A stretch of 64,000 nt of DNA from an uncultured Cohaesibacter sp. (GCF_963676275.1 NZ_OY781091.1:2024775-2088774); one strand, 5' to 3'; counted from the first letter of the stretch, positions 1-11,028 are shown. The notes: a model not told the origin generated them from the letters alone. Numbers and translations are program-made.

Positions 1-50
1 AAATCGACCACAGGGAGCCGGGGGCTCTTGCAGAGTTGAGGGGACGGAAG

Positions 51-1541
<1,491 letters not shown>

Positions 1542-1668
1542 GGAGAGCGGCGGGGCCGCGCAACTGGTTTAACAATAATATTTAAGCGCCTGAAAACAGA
1601 CCGGAAAACCGGCGGCGCACTTCCAGAATAGCCCATTGGGCAAAATTAATATGACAGGGAACCAGATC

Positions 1669-2910
1669 ATGAAAAAGAATCTGCGAGTGGATGGAGACCG
1701 CCTTTGGCAGTCTCTGATGGACATGGCGAAAATCGGTCCGGGCGTCGCTGGTGGCAACAATCGCCAGACCCTGACCGATGAAGACGCCGAAGGGCGCGCC
1801 CTGTTCCAGACATGGTGCGAGGATGCGGGCCTCTCCATGGGGGTCGACAAGATGGGCTCCATGTTCATGACCCGTCCGGGCACCGACCCCGATGCGCTGC
1901 CGGTCTATGTCGGCTCACATCTCGACACCCAGCCCACAGGCGGTAAATATGACGGCGTACTCGGCGTGCTTTCTGCGCTCGAACTGGTGCGCATGCTCAA
2001 TGATGCCGATATCAAGACCAAACACCCGATTGTCGTGGTCAACTGGGCCAATGAGGAAGGCGGTCGTTTCTCGCCGCCAATGCTGGCGTCCGGTGTCTTT
2101 GCCGGTATCCATACGCTCGATTATGCCTATGGCCGCAAGGATCTGGAAGGCAAGACCTATGGCGATGAGTTGAAGCGCATCGACTGGGTTGGCGACGAGG
2201 AAGTCGGCGCCCGCAAGATGCACGCCTATTTCGAATATCACATCGAGCAGGGGCCGATCCTTGAAGTCGAGAAAAAGGAGATCGGCGTCGTTACCCATTG
2301 TCAGGGTCTCTGGTGGCTCGAATTCACCCTGACGGGCAAGGAAGCCCATACCGGATCTACCCCCATGGCGATGCGCGTCAATGCCGGCCTTGCAATGGCC
2401 CGCATTTTCGAGATGGTGCAGGAAGTGACTATGGCCGCCCAGCCAAATGCCGTTGGCGGTGTCGGGCAGGTGACCTTCTCGCCCAACTCGCGCAATGTTC
2501 TGCCCGGTACGGTGACCTTTACCGTCGATATCCGCACCGTCGACATCGACAAGCTCAATGGCATGCGTGATGCTATCAAGGAAAAAGCCGCCGTTATCTG
2601 CGAGGAGCTTGGCGTTGGCTGTTCGGTCGAACAGGTCGGGCAGTTCGATCCTGTGACCTTTGATCCGACGCTGGTCGACCGGGTGCGCAATGCAGCCATT
2701 GATCTTGGCTATTCGCATATGGATATCGTCTCAGGTGCCGGTCATGATGCCTGCTGGGCTGCCAAGGTAGCCCCCGCCACGATGATCATGTGCCCATGCG
2801 TTGACGGGCTTTCCCATAACGAAGCGGAAGACATTTCCAAGGAATGGGCAACAGCCGGGGCCGACGTGCTTTTGCAGGCGGTTCTGGAAACAGCCGAGAT
2901 CGTCGAATAG
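1669..2910 (+). CDS. M20-family N-carbamoyl amidohydrolase, probable beta-ureidopropionase
   Basis: Zinc-dependent hydrolase of 413 residues in the hydantoinase/carbamoylase branch of peptidase family M20, which includes bacterial beta-ureidopropionase, allantoate amidohydrolase and L-N-carbamoylase. Visible metal-site motifs are GSHLDTQPTGGKYDG, NEEGGRF and HIEQGP, with a late GAGHDA. Placed directly before a dihydropyrimidinase, it most likely cleaves N-carbamoyl-beta-alanine or N-carbamoyl-3-aminoisobutyrate to the amino acid, CO2 and ammonia. ATG 1669 is preferred because AGGGA sits about 8 bases upstream; ATG 1651 and TTG 1636 are in frame but lack a good site. Family assignment is secure. 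The exact substrate is inferred from context, and a second paralogue lies at 21640-22890. Confidence 0.85.
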   Translation: MKKNLRVDGDRLWQSLMDMAKIGPGVAGGNNRQTLTDEDAEGRALFQTWCEDAGLSMGVDKMGSMFMTRPGTDPDALPVYVGSHLDTQPTGGKYDGVLGVLSALELVRMLNDADIKTKHPIVVVNWANEEGGRFSPPMLASGVFAGIHTLDYAYGRKDLEGKTYGDELKRIDWVGDEEVGARKMHAYFEYHIEQGPILEVEKKEIGVVTHCQGLWWLEFTLTGKEAHTGSTPMAMRVNAGLAMARIFEMVQEVTMAAQPNAVGGVGQVTFSPNSRNVLPGTVTFTVDIRTVDIDKLNGMRDAIKEKAAVICEELGVGCSVEQVGQFDPVTFDPTLVDRVRNAAIDLGYSHMDIVSGAGHDACWAAKVAPATMIMCPCVDGLSHNEAEDISKEWATAGADVLLQAVLETAEIVE

Positions 2911-3040
2911 GCCCACCGGAACAGGGCTGATATTCGCCGCCATGATGATGTATGGCGCGAGACAAAAGGCGCGGATTCCCGATCCATGAACAGGGCACAA
3001 AGCCCGGTGGAATCCGCCCATGCAATGACCTGACAAATGG

Positions 3041-3070
3041 GCTCCGGCATCCGCAACAGACTGCCGGAGC
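3041..3070 (+). other. Intercistronic hairpin upstream of the dihydropyrimidinase gene
   Basis: A perfect 9-bp stem (GCTCCGGCA / TGCCGGAGC) lies in the 265-bp gap between the carbamoylase and dihydropyrimidinase genes. No T-run follows, so it looks more like an RNA processing or stability element than a terminator. No convincing gene was seen in this gap. Confidence 0.45.
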
Positions 3071-3175
3071 ATTCACCAGACCAAGGCAAGAGGCAGAAGG
3101 TTCGCTTACCGGGAACGCCCGAACTGTATCCAGCGCCCATGGCTTCTTGGCATGAAACTTGAAGGGAACAGCAAC

Positions 3176-4630
3176 ATGAGCAAAGTGATTAAGGGCGGCA
3201 CCATTGTCACCGCCGATCTGACTTATGAAGCCGATGTGAAAATCGAGGATGGTATCATTACCGAAATCGGTTCAAATCTTTCCGGCGATGAAATTCTGGA
3301 TGCCACGGGATGTTATGTCATGCCGGGGGGCATTGACCCGCATGTGCATCTGGAAATGCCATTCATGGGCACTTATTCGGCAGATGACTTTTCCTCGGGC
3401 ACCCGAGCTGCCGTTTCCGGCGGCACCACCATGGTGGTTGACTTCTGCCTGCCCGATCCCGGCCAGAGCCTGATGGACGCCCTGATGCGCTGGGACAACA
3501 AATCCACCCGCGCCACCTGCGACTATTCTTTCCATATGGCCATCACCTGGTGGGGCGAACAGGTTTTCAATGAAATGGAAACCGTGGTGCGCGAGAAGGG
3601 CATCAACACCTTCAAGCATTTCCTTGCCTATAAAGGCTCGCTGATGGTCAATGACGACGAGCTGTTCGCCTCCTTCCAGCGCTGCGCCGAGCTGGGGGCG
3701 ATGCCGCTGGTCCATGCCGAGAATGGCGATGTCGTGGCTTCCATGTCGGCAAAGTTGCTCGATCAGGGCAATGTCGGCCCAGAAGCCCATGCCTATTCCC
3801 GTCCGCCGGAAGTGGAGGGCGAGGCCACCAACCGCGCCATCATGCTGGCCGATATGGCTGGCGTGCCGCTCTATGTCGTCCATACCTCCTGTGAGCAGAG
3901 CCATGAGGCCATCCGCCGCGCCCGCCAGAAGGGCATGCGCGTCTATGGTGAGCCGCTGATCCAGCATCTGACCCTTGATGAGAGCGAATATTTCGACAAG
4001 GACTGGGATCACGCCGCCCGCCGGGTGATGAGCCCGCCATTCCGCAACAAGATGCATCAGGACAGCCTGTGGGCAGGTCTTCAGGCGGGATCGCTCTCCT
4101 GCGTGGCAACCGATCACTGCGCCTTCACCACCGAGCAGAAGCGCTATGGCGTTGGCGATTTCACCAAGATCCCGAACGGCACCGGCGGCCTTGAAGATCG
4201 TATGCCGATGCTCTGGACCTACGGCGTCGGCACCGGTCGTCTGACGATGAATGAATTTGTCGCCGTCACCTCCACCAACATCGCCAAGATCCTCAACATG
4301 TACCCGAAAAAGGGCGCGATCCTTGTCGGGGCTGATGCCGATATCGTGGTTTGGGATCCCAAGTTGAAGAAAACCATTTCCGCCGCAACTCAGGTCTCGA
4401 CCATCGATTACAGCGTTTTCGAGGGCAAGGAAGTGACCGGCCTGCCGCGCTTCACGCTCTCCCGCGGCAAGGTCGTGGTTGAGGAAAGCACCCTGAAGAC
4501 CGAAGAGGGCCACGGCAAATTCGTTGCCCGCCAGCCTTACGGAGCGGTCAACAAGGCGCTGTCGACATGGAAGGAACTGGTCTCGCCGCGCCCGATCGTG
4601 CGCGCAGGCATTCCACCGAGCGGTGTTTGA
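3176..4630 (+). CDS. hydA: Dihydropyrimidinase (D-hydantoinase family)
   Basis: Cyclic amidohydrolase of 484 residues that opens 5,6-dihydrouracil or dihydrothymine (and hydantoins) to N-carbamoyl-beta-amino acids. All expected binuclear metal ligands are visible: HVH at residues 56-58, the carbamylated Lys near 153 (AYKGSL), His in HAENGD and VVHTSC, and Asp in ATDHCAF. The start at 3176 follows GAAGGGA with good spacing; an in-frame ATG at 3152 lacks one. It lies downstream of its pathway partner, the carbamoylase, and upstream of a four-gene ABC importer, consistent with a reductive pyrimidine degradation cluster. A hydantoinase role is the main alternative. Confidence 0.92.
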   Translation: MSKVIKGGTIVTADLTYEADVKIEDGIITEIGSNLSGDEILDATGCYVMPGGIDPHVHLEMPFMGTYSADDFSSGTRAAVSGGTTMVVDFCLPDPGQSLMDALMRWDNKSTRATCDYSFHMAITWWGEQVFNEMETVVREKGINTFKHFLAYKGSLMVNDDELFASFQRCAELGAMPLVHAENGDVVASMSAKLLDQGNVGPEAHAYSRPPEVEGEATNRAIMLADMAGVPLYVVHTSCEQSHEAIRRARQKGMRVYGEPLIQHLTLDESEYFDKDWDHAARRVMSPPFRNKMHQDSLWAGLQAGSLSCVATDHCAFTTEQKRYGVGDFTKIPNGTGGLEDRMPMLWTYGVGTGRLTMNEFVAVTSTNIAKILNMYPKKGAILVGADADIVVWDPKLKKTISAATQVSTIDYSVFEGKEVTGLPRFTLSRGKVVVEESTLKTEEGHGKFVARQPYGAVNKALSTWKELVSPRPIVRAGIPPSGV

Positions 4631-4723
4631 ATGCGAGCCGGTGAACAAATCCTTGCGGGTGCGACATGCATCCGCAGGGCAAGCTTTTTAAAACAGGCAT
4701 AATCCGAACGGGAACAAGCAACG

Positions 4724-5524
4724 ATGATGCACTCCGACTTCCATGTGGTCTCTGCCAAGGACCTCTGTCTGACCTTTCAGACCAACGATGGGCCGGTCCA
4801 TGCGCTCAAGGATGTCAATCTCCAGATCGACAAGGGCGACTTTGTCAGCTTCATTGGTCCGTCCGGTTGCGGCAAGACAACCTTCCTCAGAGCCATCGCT
4901 GCACTGGAAAATCCCACCTCGGGCGAATTGATGGTCAATGGTACAACGCCCGAACTGGCGCGAAAGGACCGCGCCTACGGCTATGTGTTTCAGGCCGCCG
5001 GGCTTTATCCATGGCGCACCATCGCCCGCAATATCAAGCTGCCGCTCGAAATTATGGGTTTCACCAAGGCCGAGCAGAATGCCCGCGTCGAGAAGGTTCT
5101 CAAGCTGGTCGATCTGGAAGGCTTCGGCAACAAGTTTCCATGGCAATTGTCCGGTGGCATGCAACAACGCGCTTCCATTGCGCGGGCGCTGTCTTTTGAT
5201 GCCGATATCCTCTTGATGGATGAGCCCTTCGGGGCGCTCGATGAAATCGTCCGCGATCATCTCAACGAGCAGCTGCTGCATCTCTGGTCAAGCACCGGCA
5301 AGACCATCGGCTTTGTGACCCACTCGATCCCCGAGGCGGTCTATCTGTCGACCAAGATTGTCGTCATGAGCCCGAGGCCGGGCCGCATCACCGACGTGAT
5401 CGAAAGCACATTGCCCAAGGAGCGGCCGCTTTCCATTCGCGACAGTCAGGAATTCATCGATATCGCGCATCGTGTGCGTGAGGGTCTGCGCGCCGGACAT
5501 GGTGACGGAGCGGATGATGCGTAA
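4724..5524 (+). CDS. ABC transporter ATP-binding protein (SsuB/TauB/ThiZ type)
   Basis: Nucleotide-binding subunit of 266 residues for an importer of the nitrate/sulfonate/taurine/pyrimidine-precursor class. It has Walker A GPSGCGKT, signature LSGGMQQR and Walker B LLMDEPFGALDE, followed by the switch His in VTHS. It is followed without a gap by two permease genes and then a THI5/NMT1-like binding-protein gene. Its likely job is to energise uptake of a pyrimidine, dihydropyrimidine or hydantoin-like ring for the enzymes upstream; that substrate is inferred from context only. ATG 4727 is an equally possible start. Confidence 0.88.
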   Translation: MMHSDFHVVSAKDLCLTFQTNDGPVHALKDVNLQIDKGDFVSFIGPSGCGKTTFLRAIAALENPTSGELMVNGTTPELARKDRAYGYVFQAAGLYPWRTIARNIKLPLEIMGFTKAEQNARVEKVLKLVDLEGFGNKFPWQLSGGMQQRASIARALSFDADILLMDEPFGALDEIVRDHLNEQLLHLWSSTGKTIGFVTHSIPEAVYLSTKIVVMSPRPGRITDVIESTLPKERPLSIRDSQEFIDIAHRVREGLRAGHGDGADDA

Positions 5525-6380
5525 ATTATTTGCCATTTGCACTGTTATTTTGGTCATTGTTGCGCTCTGGTATGGCGCGGCGGTGAAAATGAATGCCAAA
5601 TGGGCCTATGATCAGGCCGCTCGCGCCAAGGTCGAGCTGTCCTTTTCCGAATTGGTCAAGGATACATGGGCGCAGGAACGCCCCGTTTTGCCAGCGCCCC
5701 ATCAGGTGGCCGCCGAGCTTTGGGATACCACCATTGGCAAGAAGATCACCTCCAAGCGTTCGCTGGTCTTCCATGGCTGGATCACGCTGGAAGCGACCCT
5801 TTTGGGCTTTGTGGTCGGCACGTTGCTGGGCATCGTCCTGTCTGTCGGCATCATCTATATTCGTGCCATGGACATGAGCGTCATGCCGTGGGCCATCGCC
5901 TCCCAGACCATACCCATTCTGGCCATCGCGCCGATGATCATCGTGGTGCTCAATTCTGTCGGCATTCAGGGACTGATCCCCAAGGCGATCATCTCGGCCT
6001 ATCTCAGTTTCTTCCCCGTGCTGGTCGGCATGGTCAAGGGCCTGAGAGCGCCTGACCATATGCAGATGGATCTCCTCAAGACCTATAATGCCTCCAGAAG
6101 TGATGCCTTCTACAAGCTGCGCCTGCCATCTTCGGTGCCCTATCTCTTCACCTCGATGAAGGTGGGCATTGCCGCCTCGCTGGTCGGCACCATCGTTGGC
6201 GAATTGCCAACCGGTGCGATCCGTGGCTTGGGTGCGCGCCTGCTGACCGGCTCTTATTATGGCCAGACCATCCAGATGTGGGCGGCGCTGTTTGCCGCAG
6301 CCTTGCTGGCCGCCGGACTGGTCGCGCTGGTGGGGCTGGCCGAAAAATCGGTACTGAAAAGAATGGGGATGGTGCGATGA
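5517..6380 (+). CDS. ABC transporter permease, first subunit
   Basis: Integral membrane subunit of about 287 residues of the binding-protein-dependent transport family. It has several hydrophobic helices and the cytoplasmic coupling-loop pattern near its middle (DLLKTYNASRSDAFYKLRLP). Start 5517 is chosen because GGAG lies 6 bases upstream and it overlaps the ATPase stop by 8 bp; longer in-frame starts (from 5472) would run deep into the ATPase gene. The long segment between the first helix and the membrane domain is unusual in that it reads as a soluble loop. It probably forms a heterodimer with the next gene product. Confidence 0.82.
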   Translation: MRKLFAICTVILVIVALWYGAAVKMNAKWAYDQAARAKVELSFSELVKDTWAQERPVLPAPHQVAAELWDTTIGKKITSKRSLVFHGWITLEATLLGFVVGTLLGIVLSVGIIYIRAMDMSVMPWAIASQTIPILAIAPMIIVVLNSVGIQGLIPKAIISAYLSFFPVLVGMVKGLRAPDHMQMDLLKTYNASRSDAFYKLRLPSSVPYLFTSMKVGIAASLVGTIVGELPTGAIRGLGARLLTGSYYGQTIQMWAALFAAALLAAGLVALVGLAEKSVLKRMGMVR

Positions 6381-7222
6381 TCTTGGTTCTGTCAGCTTTC
6401 GTCATCTGGATTCTGGCCTCCTGGGTCAATGTCAGGCTATCCCGCTCGAGCGCACATGACACGCTTCTGGTGCGCTTTCTGGTGCCCTTCATTTTCGGCG
6501 CAACCATCATCGCAGCATGGGAATTGCTGGCTCGGGGGCTGGAAATTCCGGGCGTGATCCTGCCGCCGCCTTCGGCGATCGCCACCCGCTTTGCCGCCTC
6601 GACGGATATTCTCTGGCTTGATTTCTTCCAGACCTTCGTCAAGGGAGCCCTGACCGGCTATGTCATGGGCTGCGGCGCTGCCTTCCTGACCGCGATCCTG
6701 ATCGACAGGGTACCCTTTTTGCAAATGGGTCTGCTGCCGGTTGGCAATTTCGTGGCGGCTCTGCCGATTGTTGGCATCGCGCCGATCCTTGTGATGTGGT
6801 TCGGCTTTGACTGGCAGTCAAAGGCTGCCGTGGTCGTCGTCATGGTCTTCTTCCCCATGCTGGTCAATTGCGTGCAGGGCCTGTCCGATACCGACCATAT
6901 GCAGCGGGATCTGATGAAAACCTATGCCGCCAGCTATTCGGATACATTGTTGAAATTGCGTCTGCCTGCGGCGATGCCATTCATTTTCAATGGCCTGAAA
7001 ATCTCTACCACCTCGGCGCTGATCGGGGCCATTGTGGCGGAATTTTTCGGCTCGCCGATTGTCGGCATGGGCTTTCGCATCTCCACCGAGGTGGGCAAGC
7101 TCGGGCTCGATATGGTCTGGGCGGAAATTACGGTTGCGGCCATTGCCGGTTCCCTGTTTTACGGGGCGGTCGCCGCAATCGAAAAAGGGGTGACCTTCTG
7201 GCATCCATCTCAAAGGGGCTAA
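6377..7222 (+). CDS. ABC transporter permease, second subunit
   Basis: Second membrane subunit, about 281 residues, same family as the preceding permease. The coupling loop DLMKTYAASYSDTLLKLRLP closely resembles that of its neighbour, suggesting the two arose by duplication. ATG 6377 overlaps the upstream stop codon in ATGA form, so translation is probably coupled. The longer in-frame starts upstream lie inside the preceding gene and are rejected. Confidence 0.85.
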   Translation: MILVLSAFVIWILASWVNVRLSRSSAHDTLLVRFLVPFIFGATIIAAWELLARGLEIPGVILPPPSAIATRFAASTDILWLDFFQTFVKGALTGYVMGCGAAFLTAILIDRVPFLQMGLLPVGNFVAALPIVGIAPILVMWFGFDWQSKAAVVVVMVFFPMLVNCVQGLSDTDHMQRDLMKTYAASYSDTLLKLRLPAAMPFIFNGLKISTTSALIGAIVAEFFGSPIVGMGFRISTEVGKLGLDMVWAEITVAAIAGSLFYGAVAAIEKGVTFWHPSQRG

Positions 7223-7301
7223 AAGACCCCATTCAATAACCAAAGAAAAAACAAGCAACACCTTAACCAACTCCTTTATGGAACACCAAAGGGAATAGAA
7301 G

Positions 7302-8303
7302 ATGAGAGACACATTGAAGAATTTTGCGATTGGCGCATGTGCAGCTGCCTCGATCTTTGCAGCCACCGGAGCCCACGCGGCAGATGACTTTACCCTTCAG
7401 CTCAAATGGGTCACGCAGGCCCAGTTTGCCGGCTATTATGTTGCACTGGAAAAAGGCTTCTATGAAGAAGAAGACCTTGCCGTCACCATCAAGCCGGGCG
7501 GCCCGGACATCGCGCCAACGCAGATTTTGGCCGGTGGCGGCGCTGACGTTGTCGTCGACTGGATGCCTTCCGCCCTTGCTGCCCGCGAAAAGGGCCTGCC
7601 GCTGGTCAACATCGCCCAGCCATACAAATCTTCGGGCATGATGCTGACTTGCCTGAAGGAAAGCGGCGTCAAGACCCCTGAAGATTTCCCCGGCAAGACC
7701 CTCGGCGTCTGGTTCTTTGGCAATGAATATCCGTTCCTGAGCTGGATGAGCATTCTCGGCATTCCAACCGAGGGCGGAAGCGATGGCGTCACCGTTCTCA
7801 AGCAGGGCTTCAACGTGGATCCTCTGCTGCAGAAGCAGGCGGCCTGTATCTCCACCATGACCTATAACGAATATTGGCAGGTTATCGACGCTGGCATCTC
7901 GCCGGACGATCTGATCACCTTCAAATATGAAGATCAGGGCGTGGCCACGCTGGAAGACGGCCTCTATGTTCTGGAAGAGAAACTCTCGGACGATGCCGAA
8001 GTCGACAAGCTGGTCCGTTTCGTTCGCGCTTCCATGAAGGGCTGGAAATATGCCGAAGCCAATCCGGATGAAGCTGCCGATATCGTTCTGGAATATGACG
8101 AAACCGGCGCCCAGACCGAAAAGCACCAAAAGCGCATGATGAGCGAAGTGGCCAAGCTGACCGCAGGCTCCAACGGCGCACTGGATCCGGCCGACTATGA
8201 GCGCACCGTCAAGACGCTGATGAGCGGCGGCTCTGCTCCGGTTATCTCCGCAGCGCCGGAAGGCGCATGGACCCACAAGATCACCGATCTGGCTCTGAAA
8301 TAA
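7302..8303 (+). CDS. ABC transporter substrate-binding protein, THI5/NMT1-like
   Basis: Periplasmic binding protein of 333 residues. It has an N-terminal signal peptide (basic start, hydrophobic core, cleavage near AHAADD at about residue 27). The mature start, LQLKWVTQAQFAGYYVALEKG, resembles the THI5/NMT1 pyrimidine-precursor and riboflavin-precursor binding proteins, including the GPDIAPTQILAGGGAD segment. In this setting the ligand is likely a pyrimidine or related ring. AGAAG before ATG is the probable ribosome site. The gene closes the ATPase-permease-permease-binding protein set. Ligand identity is inferred, not seen. Confidence 0.83.
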   Translation: MRDTLKNFAIGACAAASIFAATGAHAADDFTLQLKWVTQAQFAGYYVALEKGFYEEEDLAVTIKPGGPDIAPTQILAGGGADVVVDWMPSALAAREKGLPLVNIAQPYKSSGMMLTCLKESGVKTPEDFPGKTLGVWFFGNEYPFLSWMSILGIPTEGGSDGVTVLKQGFNVDPLLQKQAACISTMTYNEYWQVIDAGISPDDLITFKYEDQGVATLEDGLYVLEEKLSDDAEVDKLVRFVRASMKGWKYAEANPDEAADIVLEYDETGAQTEKHQKRMMSEVAKLTAGSNGALDPADYERTVKTLMSGGSAPVISAAPEGAWTHKITDLALK

Positions 8304-8322
8304 CAGCCGGTCGCTGACATCT

Positions 8323-8351
8323 CCTGCAGCCGGGCTTCTACTGGCTGCAGG
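8323..8351 (+). other. Hairpin after the pyrimidine-type ABC importer genes
   Basis: A perfect 9-bp stem (CCTGCAGCC / GGCTGCAGG) with an 11-base loop lies 20 bases after the binding-protein stop. There is no T-run, so it is either a weak terminator or a 3-prime stabiliser between the transporter genes and cofG. The rest of the 243-bp gap holds no gene I can support. Confidence 0.4.
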
Positions 8352-8546
8352 CAAGATTGCGGCCTGCCGGGCAGACCGGCAGTGCCGTCCCCAAAGCAAT
8401 CGAACAACACGGAAATTCAGTCGCCGCGCAGATGCCTTTTGCGCGAACAGGCCCTCCTTGTCTCGAAATCGAGGTGTCATCGGGCAGGGGCGGGGCTGGT
8501 TGGCGGCGGAATTCAGACAAGACAATGTGAAGGCACAGGCAAATTC

Positions 8547-9746
8547 ATGCTGATACAGAGTGAACTCAACAATCGATCGGCAGAGATGGTTTCGGGCATT
8601 CCAACTGGCTCGCGAGAGCTTTTTGATGAAGCCCGTCATTTGCGCAAGTCCGATCTGGAAAGCCTCATGGCGCGTGCTGCGGATATTCGTGATGGCCATT
8701 GGGGCCGCACGGTGACCTATTCGCGCAAGGCTTTCGTGCCGCTGACAAATATGTGCCGTGACACCTGCGCCTATTGCACCTTTGTTAAGCATCCCGATCA
8801 TCCAGATGCCAATATCATGTCACCCGATCAGGTGCTGGCGACGGCCCGCAAGGGCGAGGCAAAGGGCTGCAAGGAACTGCTCTTCAGTCTCGGCGAAAAA
8901 CCCGAGCTGCGCTATGAAAAGGCCCGCAAGGCGCTGTCATTGCTCGGTTATGACAGCATGACCGATTATCTCGCCGCCATGTGCGCACTGGTGCTAGCCG
9001 AGACATCCATGCTGCCCCATGTCAATGCCGGGACACTCAGCGACGAAGAGCTGGCAAAATTGCGTCCGGTTTCTGTTTCCATGGGCATGATGCTGGAAAC
9101 CACCTCCCGACGCCTCACCGGCAAGGGCGGGGCGCATCATGCCTGCCCGGACAAGGTGCCGCTGCAAAGGCTGCGTACGCTGGAGCGGGCAGGGCAGCGC
9201 AAGGTGCCCTTTACCACCGGCCTGCTAATCGGCATTGGCGAAACATGGGCCGAGCGCATCGAGGCTCTTCACGCCATCAATGACAGCCACGCCCGCCACG
9301 GTCACATTCAGGAAGTCATCATCCAGAATTTCCAGACCAAGCCGGATATCGCCATGGCCAGCCATCCCGAGCCGAGCCTTGAGGATATGCTCAGAACCAT
9401 TGCTGCGGCCCGGATCATCCTGTCGCCCGATATCAGTCTTCAGGCACCGCCCAATCTTAGCGCCCGCCATATCGCCTATCTTGATGCAGGCATCAATGAC
9501 TGGGGCGGGATATCGCCAGTAACCATCGATTTCATCAACCCCCAGCATGCCTGGCCGCAGATCGAGGCACTGGCAGAGAGCTGCAAGACATCCGGTTTCG
9601 CGCTCAAGGAACGCCTGCCGATCTATCCCGCCTATCTGCAACGGGGCAGTGATTATCTAAGTCCCAAATTGCAAGGCCGCATTGCCGCCATGGCCGCAGA
9701 CAACGGACTTGCGCGCGAGCAGCGCCATCTGACGCAAGGAGAATGA
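8547..9746 (+). CDS. cofG: 7,8-didemethyl-8-hydroxy-5-deazariboflavin (FO) synthase subunit CofG
   Basis: Radical SAM enzyme of 399 residues that, with CofH, makes FO, the chromophore of coenzyme F420. The CX3CX2C cluster is visible at Cys70, Cys74 and Cys77 (CRDTCAYC). CofG acts after CofH, using SAM radical chemistry to close the deazaflavin ring. The start is uncertain: ATG 8547 has no strong ribosome site, and ATG 8587 (MVSGIPTG) is possible. CofG and CofH are separate genes here, as in most F420-producing prokaryotes outside actinobacteria, rather than fused as FbiC. cofH begins 4 bp after the stop. Confidence 0.92.
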   Translation: MLIQSELNNRSAEMVSGIPTGSRELFDEARHLRKSDLESLMARAADIRDGHWGRTVTYSRKAFVPLTNMCRDTCAYCTFVKHPDHPDANIMSPDQVLATARKGEAKGCKELLFSLGEKPELRYEKARKALSLLGYDSMTDYLAAMCALVLAETSMLPHVNAGTLSDEELAKLRPVSVSMGMMLETTSRRLTGKGGAHHACPDKVPLQRLRTLERAGQRKVPFTTGLLIGIGETWAERIEALHAINDSHARHGHIQEVIIQNFQTKPDIAMASHPEPSLEDMLRTIAAARIILSPDISLQAPPNLSARHIAYLDAGINDWGGISPVTIDFINPQHAWPQIEALAESCKTSGFALKERLPIYPAYLQRGSDYLSPKLQGRIAAMAADNGLAREQRHLTQGE

Positions 9747-9750
9747 GAAC

Positions 9751-11028
9751 ATGTGCAATGAAATGGAAAAAATCCTGAATCCGAGTGATGGTCTGGTTGC
9801 CAAAGGGCTTTCCTTGCCGGTCGGGGCTGTTCTCGACAAGGCTCTGGAAGGGCGAGAGATTTCGCAAGATGAGGCAGTGTTGCTATTCAAGGCAGAAAGC
9901 GAAGCCGACAAGCAGGCCATCTACAAGACAGCCGATCTTCTGCGCCAGAAGGCCAATGGTGATCTGGTCACCTTCACGGTGAACCGGAACATCAATTTCA
10001 CCAACATCTGCTATATGGGCTGCAAATTCTGCAATTTCGCCAAGCGGGCCGAAGATGAGGATGCCCAGTGGCATTCCGTTGCCGAAGTGGTGCGGCGCTG
10101 CCATGAGGCATGGGATCGCGGCGCGACGGAGGTCTGCATTCAGGGTGGGCTGCATCCGAAATTGCCCGGCTCCTATTATGAAGAGCTGTGCCGCGCCATC
10201 AAGGCGGAGCTGCCCGACATGCATCTGCATGCCTTCTCGCCGTTCGAGGTCTGGTATGGCGCATCCAAGAGCCGCAAGCCCTACAGGGAGTTTCTGCAAG
10301 AGTTGAAGGATGCCGGATTGGGCACGATGCCTGGAACTGCCGCCGAAATTCTCGATACCGAAATCCGCAAACAGCTGACCAAGGACAAGCTGAAAACCGA
10401 AAAATGGGTCGAGATCGTTCGCACCGCCCATGAAGTGGGTATTCGCACCACAGCCACCATCATGTATGGCCATATTGATGCGCCCGAGCATTGGGCCGCT
10501 CACATCGATCTTGTCCGCTCGATCCAGAAGGACACTGGCGGCTTTACCGAATTCGTACCGCTTTCCTATCAGCATGTCGGCACCGCACTCTATGCCGAGA
10601 ATCCCGGCAAGGTGCGCAAGGGGCCGAGCATCGATGAAATCGACAAGATGCATGCGGTCTCGCGCATCATGCTTTCTGGCTTCATTGACAATATTCAGGT
10701 CTCCTGGACCAAGCTTGGACCGCAACATGCTCTGGCGATGCTTGATCGTGGAGCCAATGATCTGGGCGGTACCCTGATGGAGGAAAGCATCTCCCGCTCC
10801 GCCGGTGCGGATCATGGGCAGGAGATCACGGCCTATGAGCTGACGCAGATCATTCGCGCTTCCGGTCGCATGCCGGCGCGGCGTTCGAGCGATTATCGCA
10901 TTCTGGATATCTATGATGATCACGATCCCAAACCGCTTTCCCCGCTGATCGAGCGCGGCGGCAAGGACCCGCTCGATTTCCTCAGGATGTTCCCGGTCAA
11001 AAGGCCGAAGCTGGAGGCCGCCGAATGA
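9751..11028 (+). CDS. cofH: FO synthase subunit CofH
   Basis: Radical SAM enzyme of 425 residues that condenses tyrosine with 5-amino-6-ribitylaminouracil, the first step of FO formation. The cluster Cys are residues 87, 91 and 94 (CYMGCKFC), followed by the family-typical QGGLHP segment. AAGGAG lies upstream of ATG 9751. It overlaps cofD by 4 bp. With cofG it gives the complete FO synthase. A pyrimidine-pathway intermediate (from riboflavin synthesis) is its co-substrate, which is distinct from the pyrimidine catabolism inferred upstream. Confidence 0.94.
   Translation: MCNEMEKILNPSDGLVAKGLSLPVGAVLDKALEGREISQDEAVLLFKAESEADKQAIYKTADLLRQKANGDLVTFTVNRNINFTNICYMGCKFCNFAKRAEDEDAQWHSVAEVVRRCHEAWDRGATEVCIQGGLHPKLPGSYYEELCRAIKAELPDMHLHAFSPFEVWYGASKSRKPYREFLQELKDAGLGTMPGTAAEILDTEIRKQLTKDKLKTEKWVEIVRTAHEVGIRTTATIMYGHIDAPEHWAAHIDLVRSIQKDTGGFTEFVPLSYQHVGTALYAENPGKVRKGPSIDEIDKMHAVSRIMLSGFIDNIQVSWTKLGPQHALAMLDRGANDLGGTLMEESISRSAGADHGQEITAYELTQIIRASGRMPARRSSDYRILDIYDDHDPKPLSPLIERGGKDPLDFLRMFPVKRPKLEAAE

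Noticed and set aside
2952-3155. 67-codon frame in the gap before the dihydropyrimidinase gene
   Set aside because: It contains the hairpin at 3041-3070, has no ribosome site and its composition looks non-coding.
3272-4648. Long antisense frames over highly expressed-looking genes (for example opposite the dihydropyrimidinase and the oligopeptide-binding protein genes)
   Set aside because: They mirror the codon bias of the real genes, lack ribosome sites and have low-information His/Gly/Ile-rich sequences; no family resemblance.
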